Source of the DNA: CAYIVF01 sp964366875
GTDB lineage: Bacteria > Patescibacteriota > Minisyncoccia > Minisyncoccales > Staskawiczbacteraceae
Length of the DNA: 13,439 nt
Direction of reading: 5' to 3'
NCBI GenBank assembly: GCA_964366875.1
Contig: CAYIVF010000020.1
Location: 1 to 13,439, forward strand
The notes beneath the pieces are model-generated. The model had not been told where the DNA came from, did not search any database, and saw nothing but the letters and a program-made list of their open reading frames with translations. Of the stretch, positions 1 through 5,924 are shown one piece after another. The position numbers and the translations under genes are program-made. The first letter of the stretch is position 1. Each line of letters opens with the position of its first letter.

Positions 1-126
1 GGGCATCTTTGTCCGCTTTTTGGTTTCCGGCGCCGGCGGTTCGGGAATTTCCTTTGAAGAGAAAAAGGTTTCCGAACGGATTGTCAGACAACGATAAATA
101 TAATATAATCAAATTGTTGAAATAGT
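1..126. other. Unassigned left-edge segment, possibly the end or start of a neighbouring gene
   Basis: This stretch is richer in GC than what follows. It is open in two + frames: one ends at a TAA at 95-97 (last residues EKKVSERIVRQR), another at a TAG at 123-125. On the minus strand a frame beginning at a TTG near position 92 reads LSDNPFGNLF, and the adjacent frame gives a proline-rich stretch (PEPPAPETKK), so a divergent gene is also possible. None of the readings resembles the C-terminus of EF-G, which often precedes tuf. I cannot choose between a gene tail on +, a divergent gene start, or neither. Confidence 0.3.
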
Positions 127-186
127 CAGGGTTTGGAAGGACGGGCCTTCCAATCGCTTTAAAACGCTTGACTATTGTAAAATAGT
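121..186 (+). promoter_or_regulatory. Cluster of inverted repeats overlapping the tuf promoter
   Basis: Three dyads are visible. The octamer aatagtca (121-128) is complementary to tgactatt (169-176). Between them ttggaagg (133-140) pairs with ccttccaa (146-153) around a 5-nt loop. The sequence actatt (171-176) also pairs with aatagt (181-186) around gtaa, inside the promoter spacer. The right arm of the outer dyad therefore has two possible partners and overlaps the -35 box. This could be an operator for a regulator, or the inner hairpin could be a weak terminator of an upstream gene. It lacks a long T-run. Confidence 0.4.
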
Positions 187-196
187 GTAATAAGAT
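168..196 (+). promoter_or_regulatory. Candidate sigma-70 type promoter for tuf and the downstream cluster
   Basis: TTGACT (168-173) matches the -35 consensus at five of six bases. After exactly 17 nt comes TAAGAT (191-196), matching the -10 consensus at four of six. A perfect TATAAT also lies at 205-210, but its -35 spacing would fall on a poor sequence (atagtg). The leader to the tuf ATG at 227 is short, AT-rich and without a Shine-Dalgarno. Because gene spacing is tight almost throughout, this may be a main promoter for the operon. Confidence 0.55.
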
Positions 197-226
197 AATT
201 AATATATAATAAAATTAAATAAAATT

Positions 227-1420
227 ATGGCAGAAAAATTTGAGAGGTCAAAACCTCACGTAAACATTGGTACCATTGGTCACGTTGACCACGGTAAAAC
301 CACTTTGTCAGCCGCAATTATGAAAATCTCAAAATTGCGCGGTTTTAAGTCTTCAGATAAGAACGTTGACCAGATTGATGCTTCTCCCGAAGAGAAAGCA
401 AGAGGAGTAACGATTTCCATTACTCATTTAGAGTGCGAAACAGCAAAAAGGCACTATGCTTTGATTGACTGCCCGGGACATGCTGACTACATTAAAAATA
501 TGATTACGGGAGCCGCTCAAATGGACGGTGGAATTTTACTTGTTTCAGCTCCAGACGGACCAATGCCTCAGACAAAAGAGCACGTTCTTTTAGCTCGCCA
601 GGTGGGATTGCCATCATTAGTTGTGTTTATGAATAAATGCGATATGGTTGACGACCCGGAGATTTTAGATTTAGTTGAATCAGAAGTCAGAGAGCTTTTA
701 AAGAAATACAAATACCCGGGAGATGAGGTGCCTATTATAAGGGGGTCAGCATTAAAAGCATTAGAAGCAACATCAGCCGATGACCCTGCGGCAAAGCCCA
801 TTGTTGAATTAATGGATGCGGTTGACAACTACATTCAAGAACCAGTCAGAGAATTAGACAAGCCATTTGCTATGGCTATTGAAGATGTCTTCTCAATTGA
901 AGGAAGGGGAACAGTGGCTACTGGAAGAATTGAGAGGGGAGTTATTAAACCAAACGACGAAGTTGAAATTGTCGGTATTAAGCCAACCCAAAAAACAGTT
1001 GTAGTTTCAGTTGAAATGTTCCAAAAATCATTAGACCAGGGCCAAGCCGGAGATAACGTAGGCATTTTGTTAAGAGGCTTGAAGAAAGAAGATGTTGAAA
1101 GAGGCCAGGTTATCTGCAAGCCAGGTTCAATTACTCCGCACACTGAATTTGAAGGCGAGGTTTATGTATTGTCAAAAGACGAAGGCGGGCGCCATACTCC
1201 ATTCTTCTCAGGTTACAAGCCCCAGCTATATATCAGAACATCTGATATTACTGGAGATGTTACGCTTCCAGAAGGCACTGAAATGGTAATGCCCGGAGAC
1301 ACAGCTAACTTAAAAATTAAGTTAATAGTGCCGGTTGCATTGGAAGAAAAAGGCAAGTTCGCCATTAGAGAAGGAGGAAAGACAGTTGGAGCAGGAGTCA
1401 TAACAAAGATTATTAAATAG
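227..1420 (+). CDS. tuf: Elongation factor Tu (EF-Tu)
   Basis: EF-Tu carries aminoacyl-tRNA to the ribosomal A site as a ternary complex with GTP. The 397-residue length is standard. The GTPase motifs are intact: G1 GHVDHGKT at 18-25, switch I RGVTIS with the Mg-binding Thr62, G3 DCPGH at 81-85 including the catalytic His85, G4 NKCD at 136-139 and G5 SAL at 174-176. The two beta-barrel domains follow from about residue 210; RHTPFFSGYKPQ near 320 is typical of domain 3. The start is the only ATG upstream of the conserved NIGTIGHVDHG and has no clear Shine-Dalgarno. It is followed by rpsJ, the usual join of the str and S10 clusters; fusA, if present, would lie outside the window. Confidence 0.98.
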   Translation: MAEKFERSKPHVNIGTIGHVDHGKTTLSAAIMKISKLRGFKSSDKNVDQIDASPEEKARGVTISITHLECETAKRHYALIDCPGHADYIKNMITGAAQMDGGILLVSAPDGPMPQTKEHVLLARQVGLPSLVVFMNKCDMVDDPEILDLVESEVRELLKKYKYPGDEVPIIRGSALKALEATSADDPAAKPIVELMDAVDNYIQEPVRELDKPFAMAIEDVFSIEGRGTVATGRIERGVIKPNDEVEIVGIKPTQKTVVVSVEMFQKSLDQGQAGDNVGILLRGLKKEDVERGQVICKPGSITPHTEFEGEVYVLSKDEGGRHTPFFSGYKPQLYIRTSDITGDVTLPEGTEMVMPGDTANLKIKLIVPVALEEKGKFAIREGGKTVGAGVITKIIK

Positions 1421-1435
1421 AAATGCTTCGCATTT
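1421..1435 (+). other. Small hairpin between tuf and rpsJ
   Basis: The stop of tuf is followed at once by aaatgc, ttc, gcattt: a 6-bp stem with a 3-nt loop (or a 5-bp stem with a cUUCg-like loop). No T-run follows, so it is at best a weak pause or RNA processing site rather than a terminator. Confidence 0.4.
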
Positions 1436-1448
1436 AATTATAAAGCCG

Positions 1449-1886
1449 ATGCCCGTTAAAAAAGCAACTGCCGCAAGAAAGAAAAAACTGCCTGTCCTGC
1501 CTACCGGACAGGTAGGCGGCAGGCAGGCAGCCAAGAAAAAGACAGAAGAGATAGTTCACGACAAAGCGCGCATAGAACAGGCGATGCCCAAGTTTAGAAT
1601 AAAGTTGCGAGCTTATGACCACAAGATAATTGATAACTCGGCCCGACAGATAATTGACATAGCCAACCGATATGGAGTTGAAGTGATAGGGCCGGTTCCT
1701 TTACCCACAGAAATTTTAAAGTTTACTGTAAATAGGTCCAGCTTTGTTCACAAAAACGCCCGAGAGCAGTTTGAAATGAGAGTGCACAAAAGAGTTATTG
1801 ATATTTTAAACCCCAATCAAGAAATTATAGAGGCTTTGAGAGATTTAAACTTGCCGTCCGGAGTAGATATCACGATTAAAATTTAG
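1449..1886 (+). CDS. rpsJ: Small subunit ribosomal protein S10 (uS10) with N-terminal extension
   Basis: S10 sits in the head of the 30S subunit and in other bacteria also pairs with NusB in antitermination. The canonical S10 begins at residue 46 (MPKFRIKLRAYDHKIID, ATG at 1584) and runs 100 residues to the usual GVDITIKI end. The frame stays open upstream to an ATG at 1449, adding 45 residues that are lysine/alanine rich and contain LPVLPTGQVGGRQ, encoded by a palindromic repeat at 1491-1530. I chose 1449 because the extension is in frame, basic and flanked by tuf, and lysine-rich S10 extensions occur in CPR bacteria. A start at 1584 remains possible and would leave a 163-nt spacer after tuf. 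Confidence 0.93.
   Translation: MPVKKATAARKKKLPVLPTGQVGGRQAAKKKTEEIVHDKARIEQAMPKFRIKLRAYDHKIIDNSARQIIDIANRYGVEVIGPVPLPTEILKFTVNRSSFVHKNAREQFEMRVHKRVIDILNPNQEIIEALRDLNLPSGVDITIKI
1491..1530 (+). repeat. GC-rich palindromic repeat inside the S10 N-terminal extension
   Basis: cctgtcc (1491-1497) pairs with ggacagg (1506-1512). Alternatively gcctacc (1499-1505) pairs with ggtaggc (1511-1517), and cctgcc (1496-1501) with ggcagg (1518-1523); the tail is a short cag-gcag iteration. It is much richer in GC than the gene around it and keeps the S10 frame open, encoding roughly residues 15-27. It looks like a dispersed palindromic repeat of the kind seen in Parcubacteria genomes (from memory, not searched). 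Confidence 0.7.
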
Positions 1887-1957
1887 TGAGCGATTGTTAA
1901 CTTCCCCGCTAAGCGGGGTAACAACATTGCCGATGACTGGGCAATCGCCCAGTTTTT
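1887..1957 (+). terminator. Attenuator-like leader between rpsJ and rplC
   Basis: actgggc (1936-1942) and gcccagt (1947-1953) form a 7-bp stem with loop aatc, followed by TTTTT (1953-1957): the shape of an intrinsic terminator. Upstream, ccccgc/gcgggg (1904-1909/1913-1918) makes a second hairpin, extended by ttgtta/taacaa (1894-1899/1919-1924). In addition gcgattg (1890-1896) is perfectly complementary to caatcgc (1942-1948), which covers the loop and parts of both arms of the terminator, so it could form a competing antiterminator. The site lies inside an operon, so partial or regulated termination fits better than a true operon end. Confidence 0.55.
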
Positions 1958-1972
1958 CATTAAAGGTATTAT

Positions 1973-2569
1973 ATGAAGTATATATTAGGAAATAAAATAG
2001 GAATGTCCCAAGTGTTTGATAAAGACGGTAAATTGGTGCCCGTTACTTTGGTTTTGGCCGGCCCCTGCTATGTTTTGCAGAAAAAGAATAAAGAAAAGGA
2101 TGGATACGAAGCTTTGCAGCTGGGATTTAAAAAGATAGAAAAGAAAAACAAGCTCAAAAAGTCCATGAAGGGTAAAGAGTATAAATACATAAAAGAAGAA
2201 AGAATAAGCGGAGACAATGCCCTAAATGTTGGAGATGAAATTAATCTTTCAATGTTTAAAGAAGGAGAAGTTGTTAAAATTTCTGGTATGTCTAAAGGAA
2301 AAGGATTTCAGGGCGGAGTTAAAAGACACGGCTTTTCGGGAAGAAACGCTACTCATGGAGTAAAACACGAACACAGAACAATTGGTTCAACCGGTAGCCG
2401 TTTTCCCCAGCACGTTATAAAGGGAAGAAAAATGCCAGGCCGCATGGGTTACGAAAGAGTGTCAGTTAAAAACTTGAAAATAATGAAAATTGATAAAGAA
2501 GATAATTTATTAGCAGTAAAAGGCGCGGTCCCCGGAGTAAAGGGAGCTTTGCTGGAAATTAGAGGTTAA
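1973..2569 (+). CDS. rplC: Large subunit ribosomal protein L3 (uL3)
   Basis: L3 is an early assembly protein of the 50S subunit whose long loop reaches the peptidyl-transferase centre. The 198 residues are slightly shorter than the roughly 209 of E. coli. It opens with the family start YILGNKIGMSQVF and contains SGMSKGKGFQGGVKRHGFSG and GRKMPGRMG. In the central loop the sequence STGSRFPQHVIKG replaces the E. coli SIGANQTPGRVFKG, so the glutamine that PrmB methylates in E. coli is not in its usual place. AAAGGT six bases before the ATG is one of the better Shine-Dalgarno candidates in the window. The gene follows the attenuator-like leader. Confidence 0.97.
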   Translation: MKYILGNKIGMSQVFDKDGKLVPVTLVLAGPCYVLQKKNKEKDGYEALQLGFKKIEKKNKLKKSMKGKEYKYIKEERISGDNALNVGDEINLSMFKEGEVVKISGMSKGKGFQGGVKRHGFSGRNATHGVKHEHRTIGSTGSRFPQHVIKGRKMPGRMGYERVSVKNLKIMKIDKEDNLLAVKGAVPGVKGALLEIRG

Positions 2570-2571
2570 TT

Positions 2572-3201
2572 ATGAAAATTGATGTTTACAACCAAGAAGG
2601 GAAGGTAGTTGGAAACGCAACCTTGCCAAAGGACATTTTTGACGTAAAAGAAAACTCTGATTTGGTGCATCAGGTTGCGGTGTCGCAGATGGCAAATAAA
2701 AGGCAGATTTCAGCTCATACAAAAAACAGAGGCGAGGTGAGAGGCGGAGGCAAAAAACCGTGGCGCCAAAAAGGCACAGGCAGGGCAAGGCACGGCTCAA
2801 TAAGGTCTCCATTATGGAAAGGCGGAGGCGTTACTTTCGGCCCGAGAAATGACAAAGTTTTTGAAAAAGATATCCCTAAAAAAATGAGGAGAAAAGCCTT
2901 GTTTATTGTATTATCTTTAAAAGTAAAAAACAGTCAGTTGGTTGTTTTAGATAAGATTGAATTAGAAAAATCAAAAACCAAAGAAATGGCAAAGTCGCTA
3001 TTAAAGCTGCCTTGCAAAGAGCAAAGTACATTGGTTGTCTTGCCTGATTACGACAAAAAACTCTTTTTAGCAACTAGAAACATTAAAAAGACAGGTGTTG
3101 AGGAAGCGAGGAATTTGAACGTATTGCAGCTGTTAAATTACAAATATTTATTAATGCCAAAGGAGGCAATCAAAACAATAAAAGAAACATTTGGTAAATA
3201 A
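2572..3201 (+). CDS. rplD: Large subunit ribosomal protein L4 (uL4)
   Basis: L4 is an early 23S rRNA-binding protein whose extended loop lines the constriction of the exit tunnel; in E. coli it also represses the S10 operon. The length (209 residues) is normal. The tunnel loop is clear at residues 41-90: RQISAHTKNRGEVRGGGKKPWRQKGTGRARHG in two pieces (44-58 and 59-75), then GSIRSPLWKGGGVTFGP. The rest forms the globular alpha/beta domain. It starts 2 nt after the rplC stop, with AGAGG upstream as a modest ribosome binding site. Whether L4 acts on the rpsJ-rplC leader here is unknown, but that leader lies just upstream. Confidence 0.97.
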   Translation: MKIDVYNQEGKVVGNATLPKDIFDVKENSDLVHQVAVSQMANKRQISAHTKNRGEVRGGGKKPWRQKGTGRARHGSIRSPLWKGGGVTFGPRNDKVFEKDIPKKMRRKALFIVLSLKVKNSQLVVLDKIELEKSKTKEMAKSLLKLPCKEQSTLVVLPDYDKKLFLATRNIKKTGVEEARNLNVLQLLNYKYLLMPKEAIKTIKETFGK

Positions 3202-3203
3202 TC

Positions 3204-3617
3204 ATGGCTTTATTTGATTTTTTAAAAAGAAAAAAAGAGATTGAAAAAGCGAAGGAAGCAAAGAAAGTTGAAAAAAAACCAGTTAAGAAACAGGAGAAAG
3301 TTTCAGTTGCAAAGGTAGAAACCAAAACAAAAAGACCGGTAGAGTTTTCTTATGAAGCTGTAAAACAGCCCCATATATCTGAAAAGTCCAGTTATTTGGC
3401 CGAAAAAAACCAATATGTTTTTGAAATATCGCCGAACTACAACAAAAATGAAGTGAAAAAAGCAGTTGAAGGGCTTTACGGGGTAGATGTGTTATCGGTG
3501 AATATGATAAAGATACCGGCTAAAAAAAGGAGATTGGGAAAAACAGAAGGTTTTAGAAAACAATACAAAAAAGCAGTTGTTAAGATAAAAGAAGGACAAA
3601 AGATTGAAATATTGTAA
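3204..3617 (+). CDS. rplW: Large subunit ribosomal protein L23 (uL23) with basic N-terminal extension
   Basis: L23 sits at the tunnel exit and is the docking site for trigger factor, SRP and the Sec translocon. The core is residues 52-137 (PHISEKSSYLAEKNQYVFEI, then NEVKKAVEGLYGVDVLSVN and KTEGFRKQYKKAVVKI), as in the roughly 95-residue family. Ahead of it are about 48 extra residues: MALFDFLKRKKEIEK, possibly an amphipathic helix, followed by a lysine/glutamate/valine-rich linker. The extension is AT-rich like the rest of the gene and so does not look recently inserted. Its position would put it on the ribosome surface near the membrane-docking site, which is inference. It starts 2 nt after the rplD stop. 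Confidence 0.96.
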   Translation: MALFDFLKRKKEIEKAKEAKKVEKKPVKKQEKVSVAKVETKTKRPVEFSYEAVKQPHISEKSSYLAEKNQYVFEISPNYNKNEVKKAVEGLYGVDVLSVNMIKIPAKKRRLGKTEGFRKQYKKAVVKIKEGQKIEIL

Positions 3618-3619
3618 TC

Positions 3620-4465
3620 ATGAAAATATATAAACCAACAACGCCATCAAGAAGGGGAATGACTGGAATAGACTTCTCACAGCTTTCTAAAAAAAGGCCG
3701 GAGAAGAAGCTTTTAAAATACGTAAAGAGAAATGTCGGCAGGGGCAGTTCTGGTCAGATAACCGTAAGGCACAAAGGAGGCGGAGTCAAAAGACTTTATA
3801 GAGTCATTGAGTTTTCCCAAACAAAGATGGATTCTCCGGCAAAAGTTATAGCTTTAGAATACGATCCAAACAGAACAGCCTTTATTGCCTTAATAGAGTA
3901 TAAAGACCCCGTAAAAAACGGGACAGGTAAAGAAAGGCAATATATTGTTGCTCCACAAGGATTAAAAATAGGAGACGAGGTCGTGTTTTCAGAATCAGCT
4001 CCTTTAAATCCAGGAAACAGGGTAAGGCTGAAAAGTATTCCAGTAGGAACTATGGTATACAATGTGGAGCTAGAGCCTAATAAAGGAGGAAAGATAGTCA
4101 GGTCAGCGGGCACCGCAGCTCAAGTTTTAGCTCAAGACAAAGATTTTACAAACTTAAAAATGCCTTCTGCTGAAATAAGGAGATTTAATTCAGAATGTTT
4201 CGCATCTATTGGAGCTGTTTCAAATCCGGAAAACAGATTTTATACAATAGGCAAAGCTGGCAAATCAAGGCTAAAAGGAAGAAGGCCGCACGTAAGAGGG
4301 TCAGCTATGAATCCGGTTGACCATCCTCACGGCGGCGGAGAAGGAAGACAGCCTATTGGATTAAAATATCCGAAAACACCATGGGGCAAGCACGCTTTAG
4401 GAGTTAAAACAAGAAAGAGAAAAAAATGGTCAAATAAACATATTATTCAAAGACGCAAAAAGTAA
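3620..4465 (+). CDS. rplB: Large subunit ribosomal protein L2 (uL2)
   Basis: L2 is needed for joining the subunits and supports the peptidyl-transferase centre. At 281 residues it is close to the usual 273-277. It shows the family start (KIYKPTTPSRRGMTGIDF), the RNA-binding segment QITVRHKGGGVKRLYR, and the signature GSAMNPVDHPHGGGEGR near residues 228-243, with His235 equivalent to the important E. coli His229. The basic C-terminus TRKRKKWSNKHIIQRRKK is typical. It lies 2 nt after rplW and 1 nt before rpsS. Confidence 0.98.
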   Translation: MKIYKPTTPSRRGMTGIDFSQLSKKRPEKKLLKYVKRNVGRGSSGQITVRHKGGGVKRLYRVIEFSQTKMDSPAKVIALEYDPNRTAFIALIEYKDPVKNGTGKERQYIVAPQGLKIGDEVVFSESAPLNPGNRVRLKSIPVGTMVYNVELEPNKGGKIVRSAGTAAQVLAQDKDFTNLKMPSAEIRRFNSECFASIGAVSNPENRFYTIGKAGKSRLKGRRPHVRGSAMNPVDHPHGGGEGRQPIGLKYPKTPWGKHALGVKTRKRKKWSNKHIIQRRKK

Positions 4466-4466
4466 G

Positions 4467-4793
4467 ATGAGCAGAAGTTTAAAAAAGGGTCCATATGTGG
4501 ATGAAAGGTTATTAAAAAAAGTGCTTTTACTGAGGAAAGACGAAAAAAAGATTATTAAAACCTGGGCAAGGCACTCTTCTATCTCTCCAGAGATGGTGGG
4601 CTATATTTTTGGAGTGCACAACGGAAAAGAGTTTATATCTGTTCACGTGTCAGAAGATATGGTAGGCCATAAGCTCGGCGAGTTCGCTCCATCTACAAAG
4701 TTTTTAAGGCACGGAGGCAGAATGCAGAGAGATATAGAGGCGGGAGCTGAACAAAAAGAAGCAGCAAAGGCAGAAGTAGAACAAAAGAAGTAA
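4467..4793 (+). CDS. rpsS: Small subunit ribosomal protein S19 (uS19)
   Basis: S19 is in the head of the 30S subunit near the A-site tRNA and works with S13. The canonical core is complete: MSRSLKKGPYVDERLLKKV, TWARHSSISPEMVG and GHKLGEFAPSTKFLRHGG (67-84). The protein is 108 residues against about 92 for the family. The surplus is a tail from about residue 89 rich in Ala, Glu, Lys and Gln (AEQKEAAKAEVEQKK), probably disordered. The start is 1 nt after the rplB stop. Confidence 0.97.
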   Translation: MSRSLKKGPYVDERLLKKVLLLRKDEKKIIKTWARHSSISPEMVGYIFGVHNGKEFISVHVSEDMVGHKLGEFAPSTKFLRHGGRMQRDIEAGAEQKEAAKAEVEQKK

Positions 4794-4799
4794 TAAAAT

Positions 4800-5225
4800 A
4801 TGAAAATTAAAGTAAAATTAAACAATTTAAGGACAGCGCCAAGAAAGACAAGGCAGGTAATTGATTTGATTAGAGGCAAAAAAGCCGTGGAAGCGCAGTC
4901 CATACTTTCTTTTACTGTAAATAAATCAGCCAGGCCGGTGTTAAAGCTTTTAAATTCAGCTATAGCTTCGGCTAAACACGATTTTCAGATAGATGAGTCA
5001 AATTTAATTGTTTCTGAAATTTTTGTTGATGAAGGGCCAAAGTTAAAAAGATGGCATCCAATGTCTCGCGGCAGGGCATATCCTATTATTAAAAGAACCT
5101 CCCGTATAACCCTTGTTTTAAATGAAATTATTCCGACAAATCTCCCTGGCGAAGCCAAGGAGAAGCCGAAAATCTCCCTGGCGAAGCCAAGGAGAAAAGT
5201 AAAAACAAAAAAACATGGGGCATAA
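4800..5225 (+). CDS. rplV: Large subunit ribosomal protein L22 (uL22) with repeat-built C-terminal tail
   Basis: L22 spans the 50S subunit and its beta-hairpin lines the exit tunnel opposite L4. The core has LRTAPRKTRQVIDLIRGKK (10-28), a central helix region, and the hairpin/strand RWHPMSRGRAYPIIKRTSRI (84-103). The family usually ends near residue 110; here a basic tail of about 29 residues follows (113-141). Most of that tail is encoded by two copies of a 27-nt palindromic repeat that lie in different frames. The last 11 nt overlap the rpsC start, suggesting translational coupling. Macrolide-resistance positions in the hairpin were not assessed. Confidence 0.96.
   Translation: MKIKVKLNNLRTAPRKTRQVIDLIRGKKAVEAQSILSFTVNKSARPVLKLLNSAIASAKHDFQIDESNLIVSEIFVDEGPKLKRWHPMSRGRAYPIIKRTSRITLVLNEIIPTNLPGEAKEKPKISLAKPRRKVKTKKHGA
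5138..5164 (+). repeat. Palindromic 27-nt repeat in rplV, copy 1
   Basis: The arms tctccctggc and gccaaggaga surround gaa; they pair over 10 positions with one mismatch. Read in the rplV frame it encodes NLPGEAKEK. An identical copy starts 32 nt downstream. Confidence 0.8.
5170..5196 (+). repeat. Palindromic 27-nt repeat in rplV, copy 2
   Basis: This is identical over 27 nt to the copy at 5138. The 32-nt offset is not a multiple of three, so the same DNA is read here in another frame, as KISLAKPRR. It ends 19 nt before the rpsC start codon, so its hairpin could affect rpsC initiation. Confidence 0.8.
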
Positions 5226-5901
5226 AGTTCATCCAAAATCATTTAGAATAAAAGGAATAGAGGATTGGAATGTCCGCGGATTTTACGGTAAAAAGATGGC
5301 CTATAATATTGAGGAAGACTTTTTGATTAAAGATTTTTTAAGAAAAAAATTAGTTGAGTCTCAGGTGGCTAATATACAAATAGAGCATTCCGCTAACAAA
5401 TTGAATATTATTATAGAAACTGCAAGACCCGGCTTGATAATCGGCAGAGGAGGAGGCGGAGTTGAAACGTTGAAAGCCGAGATAGAAAAGGTGATGAGAA
5501 AGAATAATGCAAAGAGACCAGCCTCCAGACCCAAAGGGTACCCCGCTTCGGCGGGCAGGGAAATAAAGATAGAAATTAGAGAAGTCAAGAATCCTTGGAT
5601 TTCGGCATCCTTGGTAGCTCAAATGGCAGCTCAACAAATAGAAAAGCGCATACCATTCCGCCAAGTTTTGAAAAAATCTATAGAGCGTGTTATGACAAAT
5701 AGGGAGGCTAAGGGGATTAGAATAGAGGTTTCAGGAAGATTAAACGGCATTGAGATTGCCAGAAAAGAGTGGTTAAAGCAGGGAAGGCTGCCAAGAAATA
5801 CGATAAGGGCCGACATTGATTACGCGCAAGACGAAGCTGTTTGTACTTATGGGAAAATAGGAATAAAGGTTTGGATATATAAAGGAGAAAAGTTTGAATA
5901 A
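5215..5901 (+). CDS. rpsC: Small subunit ribosomal protein S3 (uS3)
   Basis: S3 forms part of the mRNA entry channel and its helicase activity. The 228 residues contain the N-terminal motif MGHKVHPKSFRI, a type II KH domain with RPGLIIGRGGGGVE (71-84; GxxG at 77-80) and the C-terminal domain KGIRIEVSGRLNGIEIARKE and GRLPRNTIRADIDYA. The KH domain carries an extra segment at about residues 97-114 (NNAKRPASRPKGYPASAG), between the helix after GxxG and the next strand KIEIREVKNP, where most S3 proteins have a short turn. That insert is GC-rich and contains a UUCG-loop palindrome. The start overlaps rplV by 11 nt. Confidence 0.97.
   Translation: MGHKVHPKSFRIKGIEDWNVRGFYGKKMAYNIEEDFLIKDFLRKKLVESQVANIQIEHSANKLNIIIETARPGLIIGRGGGGVETLKAEIEKVMRKNNAKRPASRPKGYPASAGREIKIEIREVKNPWISASLVAQMAAQQIEKRIPFRQVLKKSIERVMTNREAKGIRIEVSGRLNGIEIARKEWLKQGRLPRNTIRADIDYAQDEAVCTYGKIGIKVWIYKGEKFE
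5528..5555 (+). repeat. GC-rich palindromic insert in the S3 KH domain
   Basis: gaccc aaa gggtac is followed by cccgc (5542-5546), loop ttcg, gcggg (5551-5555): a 5-bp GC stem closed by a UUCG tetraloop, followed by cagg. It lies in the variable loop of S3 and encodes RPKGYPASAG. Base composition differs sharply from its flanks. Related short sequences occur in rplR and possibly rplF. Confidence 0.6.
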
Positions 5902-5924
5902 TATAAATATTTTTATCAAAAGAT

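Noticed and set aside
121..176. A tRNA-like fold upstream of tuf
   Set aside because: The outer and inner stems are suggestive, but there is no D-loop, T-loop or anticodon arm pattern.
2570..2812. Minus-strand open frame within rplD, and similar ones elsewhere
   Set aside because: It is antisense to a clearly conserved ribosomal protein, with cysteine/leucine-rich shadow composition.
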